Assembly (NCBI GenBank): GCA_963682025.1
Contig: OY821521.1
Coordinates: 192,448,575 to 192,512,574 of the forward strand
Length of the DNA: 64,000 nucleotides
Direction of reading: 5' to 3'
From: Cordilura impudica
Lineage: Eukaryota > Arthropoda > Insecta > Diptera > Scathophagidae
The translations under genes were made by a program, and so were the position numbers. Shown in pieces: positions 33,670-44,150 of the stretch. Below the pieces are notes generated by a model. That model searched no databases and was not told where the DNA came from. It worked only from the letters and a program-made list of their open reading frames with translations. Every line of letters starts with the position of its first letter. Within the stretch, counting starts at the first letter, position 1.

Positions 33670-33677
33670 TAATATAC

Positions 33678-33843
33678 ATATGTGAACTTCTCCGCGAAAA
33701 GCGACCTAGTGTGTCAAAAAAACGGGTTGTGTCAAAAACGGTGGATTCTGGTACCTAAAAGGGTGTAGAAACTTTAAATGCAATTTTTCTCAAAACTTAA
33801 TTTTCACACACTAGGTCCCTTTTCTCGGAGAAGGTCACATATA
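33678..33843. mobile_element. short palindromic MITE-like element
   Basis: ATATGTGAACTTCTCCGCGA...GACCTAGTGTGT at the left is mirrored by ACACACTAGGTC...CTCGGAGAAGGTCACATAT at the right, giving inverted repeats of about 38 bp around a 90-bp centre. No coding sequence. Confidence 0.7.
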
Positions 33844-33849
33844 TATTTT

Positions 33850-34476
33850 TTTCATGGCTAAATCGACTTAAATACCTACTCTGAGTCGTTCACTATAATA
33901 ACTTGTTACTGTTAATCTGTAAAATTTCCAAACTGACTTTTTGCTTTTGCATATGCATGTGGTACCATATCAACCGTTATTAATATAAACAATGGTTTAT
34001 CTATCTTTTAAAACATTCAACTAAATTCAACCAATTAGCAAACATTTATAAGCAGCTTTAAATTGTCGAAAGCCAACAAAGCCAGCTAGTCAGAATTGAA
34101 CAAATCAACAACCAGACATCATAATTAATCATCTTACTACTTACTAATACTACCATAACATAAACAAACATAAATACATACAATCATACATAGAGCTATG
34201 AGTATGTGTATATTGTTTGTCTAACTGCTTCTTAGTATTCCACATGCAGTGTCAATTTTCAGGCATAACTTCATAATTATATTAGATTTTCGTATTCCAA
34301 TCATGTTTGTACAATATAAATTATTATTTTATATGCAGACCTACTAAGTAGATAACAATTTTAAAATCATAAATTATTAAAAATATCTTAGAATGCTACA
34401 TAAATATGTTTGATAGCTTTGATATATGTATGCTAGAAAATAGTAGAATTTGCATATTTAGGAGTTTGATATGAGT
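33850..34476. other. unassigned AT-rich region
   Basis: I see no repeat partner, terminal structure or coding signal. Confidence 0.5.
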
Positions 34477-34484
34477 GTGTACGT

Positions 34485-35187
34485 TAGGGCGGGTCGATTT
34501 GTAGCGAAGCAAAAAAATCGCTCAAGTGACAAGGATCAAAATAAGAAACTTTGCCCAAGGAACCATACCCTTAAAACGAATTCTGATGTCCCGACTATTG
34601 ATCTGTCTGTCTGTCTGTCTTTCTGCCATGGGGCAACCCCATTTCCCTCAAGCAATTGATCTGAAACTTGGCCCATACTCTTGTTGTGACTACAGGTTAA
34701 TTTTGGGGTAGTCACGCAGAGCCACGCATAGTCACGGAGTGATCTAAAAGTTATTTACCCTCATCCGATCGATCTTTTCGAATAACATAACATAACCAAG
34801 GCGTATGATTATTATTTATTAGTAGAGTAGAAGATACGTATACGTATGAGTGTTAATTTTAATATTAAATCAAACATAGTCAGTCTAATTCTAAACAAAA
34901 ATGGTGATTTTTGAAATATTTGTATTGGGAACCCCGCAGGGGTTCCAGGGGGTGTGCCCCTGGCATGGGTGTATCGGCCCTCGAAAGTAAGTGGGGATCG
35001 ATTATAAATTTAGACTCGATTGGGGCACTCTAAATGGGTCAAAGTGAGACGGACAGACAGACAGGTCAAAAGTCGGAACATCAGAATTCGTTTTAGAGAT
35101 ATGGTTCCTAGGGCAAAGCTTCTTATTTTGATCCCTAGAATACGATTTTCCTTGTCACTTGGGCGATTTTTAAATCGACCCGCCTTA
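34485..35187. mobile_element. deletion derivative of the long-TIR hAT-like element
   Basis: Left end TAGGGCGGGTCGATTT and inverted right end TAAGGCGGGTCGATTT match the element at 1428-3151, including the GATCAAAATAAGAAACTTTG and GGGTCAAAGTGAGA landmarks. Flanking 8-mers GTGTACGT and ATGTACGA share six bases (TGTACG). The coding core is gone. The middle holds a fragment of the GTGACTGTGCGTGAC repeat (34610-34770, inverted relative to 61205-61330) and a GACA-rich insertion inside the right arm (35050-35066). Confidence 0.7.
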
Positions 35188-35399
35188 ATGTACGAGTATC
35201 AACTTGTCCACAAGATGTGAATTTCTTATTTATTTATTTATTTTTTTTTTTTTTTTTGAATTGTTGCTTTTTTTCTTGGCACTTAATTTGTGCTTTTTGA
35301 GATTAAAATTACTTTGTTGACAATTTAAATAACAAATGTTTTATATTTAATAATATATTTTATTTTAAATATTTATATCAATTAATGTGAACTGTTTTT

Positions 35400-35923
35400 T
35401 ATATATATATATTTTTTTTTTATATAAAAAACAATTTCAAAATTTTGTGAAAATTGCTCTTTCTTTCATTGTTGAAAACTCTTGTGAATTAAATGAAAAG
35501 CAAAAAATATAAAATATAAAATATAAAAATAAAAGTTTAATATCGGAGTGGCATTTCTACATATTCGCAATATCTCTATGGAATTCTTTACCCCATAGCT
35601 CTCAACTTTTAAGTAACGCACGTAAATTTAAAGAAAATATTTTTAAACTGTTTTCGGCATAACTATTTGAAACATTATATATTATGTGACATTATAATAC
35701 ATTTGATTAAATTAACTTTTTATTCTTTATTGTTAATCTTAATGGTTTTTTGTATTTTATATAAAGAAAATTTGTAATTAGTTATTAAGTTATTAATTTA
35801 TTAATGATTTTATAATTTCGGATATAATCAGTTCCATACTGCAAAATAAGACTTTTTTAGTCTTGTGTATGGAGCAAGACTAAAAATAAATAAATAAATA
35901 ATAATAAATAATAAACAAAAAAA

Positions 35924-35966
<43 letters not shown>

Positions 35967-36575
35967 AATCTCAATTTATTTAAAATAGAAAATTTGTTAG
36001 AAAGTTTTGAATTTGTTCTTTATAAAAAAATGTGAAATATGATTTTTTAATTATTTTATTTTAAATTTTTATATTTATTTTATAAATTAATTTTTTATTT
36101 TTTATATGTAAAAATTCCGCAATTTTTTATATTCTTTCTCTCTTTAATTGCTGAGAACTCCTCTGCGCTTAATGAAAGGGAAAAAATTTCATATATGATC
36201 TCGATTTATTTTTAGTTTATTCGTTTTAACTGTTTTCTAAAAATTTTTATAAAAAAAAAAATTTTTTTTGAATACCTTGATTTTTGCTCTATATATAAAA
36301 ATACAAATACGACCTTGATCTATTTTGTTTTAAGTTTGTATATATATTTTTGTAAATTAATTTCTTTATTTTTTATATAAACAGAACAGATTTTCTTAGT
36401 TCTTGGCTTAAATTTCTTTTTCTTAATTGTTGAAATGAGGAGAAAAAATATAAAATATGATCTAAATTTCTTTCAAGTTCAGTTTATTTGTTTGAATTGT
36501 TTTCTAACATTTTTTTTTAATTACAAAATATTTTAGAATATTTTGAGTTTAGCTCTTTATATAAAAACTACCTGT
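35400..36575. repeat. diverged tandem repeat, unit roughly 270-300 bp
   Basis: Similar blocks with TTGTTGAAAACTC / TTGCTGAGAACTC / TTGTTGAAATGAG followed by AAAAAATATAAAATATGATCT-like and CAATTTATTT-like segments recur at about 35470, 36150 and 36430. A LINE fragment interrupts one block at about 35535-35970. Confidence 0.5.
35535..35970 (+). pseudogene. LINE 3' end with ATAA-repeat tail
   Basis: The frame from about 35546 to 35662 reads WHFYIFAISLWNSLP then LLSNARKFKENIFKLF and a stop. SLWNSLP near the C-terminus is characteristic of Jockey/CR1-type LINE proteins. The 3' UTR ends with a small hairpin (AAGACTTTTTTAGTCTT) and an (ATAA)n tail (35885-35970). The 5' side is truncated, the usual outcome of abortive target-primed reverse transcription. 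The surrounding tandem repeat resumes after the tail. Confidence 0.75.
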
Positions 36576-37830
36576 AGCCGGATGCGCTTCGCTAAACCCA
36601 TCGTAACGAATAAATGACTGGGACTACATTTTGTAGCTTTTTGATTTTCGCGATTCCTGTTACTCGCGATTTTCGGTTTTGGCGATTTTTGTTTTTTTTT
36701 GATTTTTTGCTTTTTTTTTTTTTGATTTTGGCGATTTTTGATTTTTTGCTTTTTATTTGATTTTGGCGATTTTTTATATCAGCGGTTTTTTTGGATTTTG
36801 ACGATTTTTGTTTTTTAGATTCTAGTTTTTTGGCTATTTTTGTTATTCGGGATTTTCGGTTTTGGCCATTTTTGATTTTGTCTATTTTTGCTTTTTGTGA
36901 TTTTGTTATTTGCGATTTTGGGTTATGACAATTTTTGTTTTTTGGCCACTTTTATTTTGGCGATTTTTGTTATTCGTGTTATTGGCGATTTTTGCCGATT
37001 TTTTTGTTGTTTTTTGATTTTGGCGATTTTTGTTATTCGCGATTTTAAGTTTTGACGATTTTTGATGTTGGCGCTTCTGCCCATATTTTCCACGAATACT
37101 CACATTGGTAATTAATGTACTTGTCAAAAGTTTAGACTGTCATTTCCATAGTACTTCATACTTTTTTTGTGCCACGCCCATTAATAATTACTAGCAGATT
37201 CCAGCACTCGAAATTCGAGTGCAAATTCTAGGAAATATTATTTTTTGATTTAGGTATGCTCCACCATTCAGCTCATTATAAATGAAGAAAACAAGCTCAA
37301 CACATTAACACAAACACATTAACAAATTTAATAAACTCACACGTAGCATTGTATAATTTTATGTATGTCTCAGTATTCCAGACGATGAAAATCTGTAAAT
37401 CTGGGTAACAGCTAAAAAAATACCTTTCAAATGATAAATTTTTTGTCAAAATTGGGATAAAATTGTGAAACTTACAGGGGTCACAAGAAATCGCATTGCC
37501 TATTAATATTATAGATGAACTCACACAAAGTCCCAAGGCTCCCAGTATTACAGTACTCCAGATATATAACGTTATATATTTACTCTGTATTGGGTGTACC
37601 GCGCCCATTGATCTGATCCCGCCCTTTTTCCCGAGATTTTTCCAATTAGTTTTATTTTTACATCTACACAGTTTCAGAATTCTTCATATGGGTGGTGCCA
37701 CGCCCACTTGAAAAATCAAAAAAATATGGCCTACTTTTCCTTCTATAAAAATTTCAAAACGATCGGTCGAGTGTAGTCTCCTATAAACCATAGGCAAAAA
37801 ACAAACGTACAAACAAACAAAACCATTTTA
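36576..37830. repeat. interspersed repeat with GATTTTGGCGATTTTTG minisatellite
   Basis: Starts near CCTGTAGCCGGATGCGCTTC. Positions 36640-37080 consist of irregular GATTTTGGCGATTTTTGTT-like units. Copies of GTGCCACGCCCA at 37170 and 37691 and an ACAAACAAACAAAAC tract at 37806 mark the right part. The short Helitron C2 is inserted at 37191-37515. Element class unknown. Confidence 0.5.
37191..37515 (-). mobile_element. family C short Helitron, copy C2
   Basis: On the minus strand A^TCTATAATATTAATAGGC at 37515 runs to TCTGCTAG^T at 37191. The terminal hairpin is perfect here: GCACTCGAA-T-TTCGAGTGC. It is inserted within the repeat containing GTGCCACGCCCA. Confidence 0.85.
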
Positions 37831-38031
37831 TATACAAACACTCAAACCTGTGTTTGTGCTGACTAAGTTAGTTAATTGTTCTTTATTTTTTAATTCATTT
37901 CTTTTGTTACAAAATTAAAAAAATTATAAAGTAAATAGAACATACGACTTTGGCCAATGTCGTCAGTCGGATAGAGATTGTAATTTAAATTATAACAATT
38001 GTGTTTTATGTTTAATTTAGATTAATAATCA

Positions 38032-41000
38032 AATTCATCAATAAGCTGTTTTCGATAACCTATTGCATCTATAACAAAAAGATATATATCTCTAAAGTTT
38101 TGCTTTGCATTATTTAAGATATTTATTAAATCATTATACCCTATACCACTATGTGGTTTGGGTATAATGACTTTGTGCTGCTGTTTGTAACAACCAAAAA
38201 TATTTGACCTACACCCATCTTTAATTATACCGATCGAATCAGAATCACTATCTGATTCGATTTAACGATGTCCGTCCGTCCGTCCGTCCGTCCGTCTGTG
38301 TGCCATGTAAAGCTTGTAATCAAACTGCAGGTCGCAAATATGAATATATTTTGATGAAATTTGGTATTTGATCTTTTATCGACCATGGGATGAACACTAT
38401 TCAAATTGATGAGAATCGGTCCATGTTCAGACATAGCCCCCATACAAATGACCCCTATGAAATCAACATATATTGCCATAAGATCCAAATTATCATACAA
38501 ATCTTAGTCAAATTGGGTTTGTATGTATATATTACATCCATTAATCAGTGGTCCAAAAATGATCCTTATTGGACAACTCTTAGTCATAGGCCCCATATAG
38601 AGCTGCTTCCCGATCTTCACTTAAATCTATCAAAAAACAAAAATATTGCACTGATTCTTCTCAAATTTTGTTTGTATATATTTTTGCAAAATACAAGATA
38701 CTTTACCAAACATGGTCAGGATCGGTCCATTTTTGGGCCTAGTCCCCATATAGATATAGCATCCGATATGAACTTTTTCAAATCTGCAGCCGAAAAAATT
38801 AATCAAAATCCCGCTCCAATTTGGTTTATGCTTATTTTCTATATCCAGTTAGTTGGGCCTGAGAGATAGGGTCTCTAAACGCATGGTATAGGGTATCGTA
38901 TAGTCGGTCTAGACCGACTATAATTTTCATACTTGTTTTCACTTATTGTGGTTCTTTTAAAATATTTATAGCGGATTTCCCGTAAAATTGGACATATGGC
39001 AATAAAGTGTCTATGTGTCTGAAATCTAGTTCCATTGAGCTCAATCAGGTCACACCTGGCTTTAAAGATGTAGCTTACTGCCGTCGTATTATTATAGATT
39101 TCGAAATATGTTTGTTGCTCCTTGTAGTTAAGTTTTGAATAAAAACGATTTGTTCTGGTTGCCTGTAGTAAGTGTTTTTCTCTTTCTTTTTTTTTAGCCC
39201 AGTTAGTATATCAATTCTTAGACGTTCCCAGTTCTCTCTTGAAACGCATTCGGAAATTTGTATTGTAGTAACATCACAAGCTAGTTTTTCTATGTGTTTA
39301 TACCAATACGATTATTTTTCTATTGCGAATTTGGTTAGTTTACTTGGTAAGCGGTTATCGCTATAATCAAATAAGGTCTTTATTATATATCTCAGATGTA
39401 AATCAAGAGTGTATATATAGTTATTTTCAATAACAGTTTCTAACATCAATGCGTACGTTGGGGTAAATGCAGGTAGCTTAAGTATCTTTTTTAAGAAAAA
39501 GCGTTGAAGTTTGTCTACCTCTTCAAACAACGAATATCCCCATACTTGGGCACCATATGACTGGGTTGTACGACACACTGATTGAAATAGATTCCATTTT
39601 GCCTTTAATCCGATTTCTTTTTTTGATAAAAATTCTTTCCAAGTGGCGTTTATATTGTTTTTAGCGTATTTATTCCTTTTTTCTATATGTTTGCTAAACG
39701 ACATTTTAGGTGATATTGTTACTCCGAGATAAGTATATTCGTTTGTCACTCTGATAGGCTCCCCCTTAAATAACCATTGTTCACGAGCAGATATTCTGCC
39801 CCCATTTCTCAGTATCATCATTTCGGAATTGTTCAAATTTAGCTCTAGATTCCAAATTTCACAATATGTTTCTAGCCATTTAATCATAGATTGCATTGTG
39901 TTTATATCCTCTGCCAAAATCACGATATCATTAGCATACATTAAAAGTCTGATATTTTCTGTGCCCACATTAACACCTCCTCCTATATAATCATGTAAAT
40001 CATTGAGATACACCGAAAAAAGCGTTGGAGATGATATACATCCTTGTTTTACACTGGACCCTGTTTCAAACTCCTCAGACAGTTCTTCTCCGTTCCAAAC
40101 TTTAAACTTTGTATGGCTGTATATACTTTCTATCATTTGAGAAAATTTTGTTGATACGCCAATGCATTGCAGTTTATATATAAGTGACTTTCTTGAGACT
40201 TTGTCAAAGGCTGCTCTAAAGTCCACAAAAAAGGCATATAATTTCTTTTTTTCATTAAATTTAAGATTAGCAATCGCTGCTAAATTGTACAGATTATCAG
40301 AAGTTGAGTACCCTTCCCGGAAACCAGCTTGAAATTCTGTTATTATATTATGGTTGTGTAGCCATTGGTTAAGCCTAGTATTCAAAATACTCATAAATGT
40401 TTTTGCTACGGTATTCATAAACGCTATATCACGATAATTATTTGTGTTCTCCCTTTCTCCCTTTTTAAAAATTGGAAAAATTATACTGTTTGTGAATGTT
40501 TCATCTAATTTTGACGTTTCATATATAATGTTTTAAGAAGTCGCTAGTTCTTCCAGAAATCTATCAGAAGCATTTTTGAGAAATTCATAACTTACGCGAT
40601 CTTCTCCCGGAGCTTTATTGTTTTTTGCCTTTGCCAGTACATTTTTTATTTCGACGATGTTTATTGGGTGATCTAAAATATCGTCTGAATAAAACATTGC
40701 TGCATACGTAATATTGTTTGATGTTTGTGGTGGATTTAACAACTTAAAGAAGTATTGTTTGAATTCATTTGCATGTATTCCAGGGTTTGCTTGTCTTTCT
40801 ACATTCTTGATTTCCTTTACTAGGTTCCACCAGTCTTTATTGTTTTTAACTAGATTTATTTGATTATCTATACATTTATAATATTCTTTTTTACTATATT
40901 CACATGTTTCTTTGTACTGCTTGTTTTTAACAAGATACTTTTTCTTGTTATCTTCTGTGGGATTCTGACGATATTGATGCAATGCTTCAAAGGATTTTTC

Positions 41001-41905
41001 TCTTAAGTTTTTACATCTGTAATTAAACCATTTATTTTCCCTACTTGGTTGTTGCTGTTAGGATTTGCCGAGTTTATTATTTGTATTAAATCTTTTAAAT
41101 CTAAATTATATTTAAACTGTTTTATGGTGCATAATTCTTGATTAAGATTTTCTTTATATTTCTCTGTTTTTCTGTCATCCCATCTAAGTTTTGGAAGTAA
41201 ATTCATCGAATTATCAACAGCTATTACTTTTACATTTATGTTTAAAGTTATAGGCATGTGATCAGACCAAGGTTTATTTTCTACCACAAAGCACTCAACC
41301 GATTCTAAATTATCATGAGCCAAAGCACAGATATCATTAACCGATTTGCCAACACCACTCATAAAAGTGAAATTTCCATATTCATCACCTCTTGTACATC
41401 CATTCATAATATGTAAACCAAAATATTGACAAAGTTCAAGAAATGATCTACCCTTAGCTTCAACTTGTGTATCTCTAGAATTTCTGATGTCAAGGCCAGC
41501 TTTAAAAGTGGATTTTATAAACTCGTTCGTTTCCTATTCGGATATTTAAGTCTCCAATTAGTATGAGATTTTCCACACATTCATTTGTTAGGAAATTTTT
41601 TACTATTTCAAAACTATCATACCAAGTAGCTGCTCTTACATATAATGGCATTATATTTATTGTCTTAACAGAGTTTTTAATGATAATTAGCTCAACATTT
41701 TCTTTTACACTAAACTCGTATGAAATATTGTACTTTTTAAGTTCTTGTTTGACGCCATATACACAACCTGCAATTGCTCTTCCAAATCTACTATTTCTGT
41801 CCGTAAATCTGTCTGTAAATCTAACTACCTTATCTTCCGTTATGTGCGGACTTTTTCTGTGCGATTTTTTTTACGATTTGTCTTTTTTTGTGCGTTATAT
41901 GAAAA
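38032..41905 (-). pseudogene. LINE endonuclease-reverse transcriptase, frameshifted, RT box mutated
   Basis: The endonuclease shows LILIGDLNIRIGN (about 41535-41575) and, after a frame change, NKPWSDHMPITLN with the SDH motif. A linker has NNKAPGEDRVSYEFLKNA. The 368-residue RT stretch shows FQAGFREGYST, FVDFRAAFDKV (motif A) and VKQGCISSPTLFSVYLNDL (motif B), then LMYANDIVI where YADD is expected. The first catalytic Asp is therefore Asn, which should abolish polymerase activity. C-terminal pieces include NWERLRIDILTG and FKARCDLIELNGTRFQT, and, beyond A5, NDLINILNNAKQNF ending DEFDY. Several frameshifts and stops separate the pieces, yet the RT is long and open, so decay is moderate. The clade is not certain. 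Confidence 0.85.
38134..38939 (+). mobile_element. family A element, copy A5, inserted in the LINE C-terminal coding region
   Basis: Full-length copy: TATACCCTATACCAC start, GTCC microsatellite at 38270-38297, GGTATAGGGTAT at 38885, palindrome TAGTCGGTCTAGACCGACTA and end ATTTTCATACTTGTTTT. LINE coding sequence continues on both sides, which dates A5 after the LINE. Confidence 0.8.
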
Positions 41906-42089
41906 TTTAACAAAAACAAAAACTATTTAATATTTCAATGTCACAGCTTATTTGACCAACTGTGTTAATTAATCTGCGGTTGTTGCAAGGAACGGCACTT
42001 GTTATGTCTAAGTTTTGATCATACATTCGCTATTATATTTCTCATTTTTTGCTAATGAGAAAGTTGATGACTACACCTTTTCCAATTGT

Positions 42090-42265
42090 ATTTCAGAAAA
42101 TATCAATTGATATGCAGAAATAATCAAATGTATTTCAGAAGGTATCAATTGTATTTCAGAAAATATCAAATTTATTTCAGAAAACATCAATTGAATTTCA
42201 GAAAGTATCAACTATATTTCAGAAAGTATCAAACGTATTTCAGCAAGTATCAATTGTATTTGATA
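42090..42265. repeat. 21-bp minisatellite, about eight units
   Basis: Unit TATTTCAGAAAGTATCAATTG, with alternating ATCAATTG and ATCAAATG endings. The Tyr-Phe-Arg-Lys-Tyr-Gln frame is a translation of this repeat. Confidence 0.85.
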
Positions 42266-42284
42266 TTTCAAGAGTTTTGCACAC

Positions 42285-42575
42285 TTTCATTCATATCTCG
42301 TGACCCATTTGGATCGATTCTGATGATTTTAAATAGCAACTCCATAAGGATGTTAATAATCGATTTTATGCAAATCCGAAGAGTCAAGCTTAGTTATTGG
42401 GGGTGTGATCGTGATTTCCACAGACAGACTGACAGATGGTTATCGCTGACTCCACTTCCCTTGTTATAAGGATAAATAAAATGGATGATTTTGTGGTCTC
42501 CGGTTTTTATTACGATACGTTACGAACGGAATGAACAACTTCTATATACCGTCTGATATATACCACGGGACATCG
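42285..42575 (-). mobile_element. family B-like 5' fragment
   Basis: In reverse complement it reads TTGTTCATTCCGTTCGTAA, ATCCTTATAACAAGGG, CTGTCTGTGGAAATCACGAT and TATTTAAAATCATCAGAATC. These parallel the B1 5' region (6740-6960) in order. Confidence 0.6.
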
Positions 42576-44150
42576 ATATATATGATAGTGCAAATCAAAA
42601 ACTTACAGTTGTTTGCTTTTGAATAGAGTCTTATGCATTCCTTTTTTCCTGCTTGTACCCTCAAAAAGATTTAAGAGACTTAAATTCAAGAACTTTTATC
42701 AGAACAAAATAAGCAATAGAAATATCCAAATGAGAAATGTTGCGCCTGCGGGTTTTGCGTTCGAATATCTCGAATAAATTGAATAAATGTAATATATGTT
42801 TACATTAGTTAAATCTGATTGTTTCCCTATGAAAACCTGTTAAATAAAAAAGTGTTGGAAGTGCCTTTGTTATAATTATATTAGCATGCCATTTTTTCCG
42901 TTATTGGCTGTTTTCTTCGAAAAAAAATCATTTAAAGTTTGATAGAAACATTATATATCGCTGATAGAATTGCAAAACGGTTTTGGTATTAAACCTCCAT
43001 TAATCTAAAAACCAATAGAAAAATCTTTAATAGCCCAATTAAAGACGGCATCAAAATTCCTAAAAATCTATGCAGCTCTAGATGATAGATGTTACTACAA
43101 TATTGGATTTAATACAGTGATAGGAGCAAAAAGAAAATACTTCGCAAATTGTAACATGGAAACAAATTTTTTTCACAAAATTTGTACTTAACCTTTGTAT
43201 ATCTTTAAAAAAAATCTATTCTGCAACAAAAATATATAAACTGCTGAATTTAAGGCTTAAATTCTTTTTCAACATTTAAAATTTATTTTACTTTTCGTTA
43301 TATTAAAACCTTTATTTAAAACCTTTACTAAAAAAAAATTCTTGTTTATTATTTTGAAATAAAGAAATAAAGAAATTATATTTAAAAATTTTACAAAAAA
43401 TTTCTTAAGAATTCGTTTGCATAGCACACCTTAAACTATGCCTTGCATCCTGTTTTTAACAAGAACCTTAAATTATATTCTGGTTTTGATTGTACAAATG
43501 TGTTATGTGCGTTTTTGCGTTTTTAAGTATACAATTGCAAACAATTCACGTTGTGTTCTTGATTTTGTCGTTGTTGCAGCTGCTTAAAGTGTACTCGACT
43601 ATATTTTCTCATGAGATTGACATATATCATTATAGTATATATGTGTGTATACAGTTACAGTAACACTTTCACATCATACCACAGACGCAACAACAATAAC
43701 ACAACAACAGCTTTTAGTAGCAGCATAATACACAAAAAATACACAACACAGTCTAAAGTTACACAGATATATTCATATCTTTCACCTTTACAAAAGGCAT
43801 GCCTCATTATATGAATTTGCATTGCAATTTGAAGGTGACATTGGCACGATATGCTGCATATTTTTGTACACATGCTGTGCCACAGCAATGCGTGCATTCT
43901 TATGTATTATAATATACACGTAATTATATACTCATTTCAGTCATACTTTCACACTTTTGCTATGGAATGTGAGCAAAAACAAAAAGAGTGGGATAAATAG
44001 AATGAGCAGGATTGAAAATAACCTGCAAACACAAAACTGTTAAAGTTTAATGAAACTAGTATATACTTTAAGGACGAAGGGAAGTACAAAATTCATAACC
44101 AGAAAAACTGTTTAAATAATTAAAAAATATACGCTGAACTGAATTTTAAA
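42576..44150. other. unassigned region
   Basis: AT-rich sequence without recognised repeat partners or coding signal. CA-rich and CAACAACA-type simple sequence occurs near 43680-43720. Confidence 0.5.

Larger units (their letters stand above)
37880..41905 (-). mobile_element. LINE with endonuclease and RT domains, interrupted by element A5
   Basis: Minus-strand non-LTR retrotransposon. Endonuclease pieces lie at 41905-41003, the RT at 40982-39312, the C-terminus at 39311-38940 and, after element A5 (38134-38939), at 38133-38032. The 3' UTR extends to about 37880 with no clear poly(A). No 5' UTR or upstream ORF1 was recognised, so the copy is probably 5'-truncated. Confidence 0.8.

Noticed and set aside
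37297..37608. 103-codon frame overlapping short Helitron C2 (and the similar 63095-63382 frame in C4)
   Set aside because: Both lie in non-coding Helitron sequence in opposite relation to the element, with no conserved domain.
38225..38500. A recurring frame with MAIYVDFIGVICMG in family A copies (also 3705-3950, 9769-10029, 31978-32238)
   Set aside because: It exists because the copies are similar, ends in the GTCC microsatellite (Arg-Thr-Asp-Gly repeats), is under 100 residues and is broken in A3 and A6. No family recognised.
42090..42469. 127-codon frame with Tyr-Phe-Arg-Lys-Tyr-Gln repeats
   Set aside because: Its first half translates the 21-bp minisatellite and its second half runs through a family B fragment.
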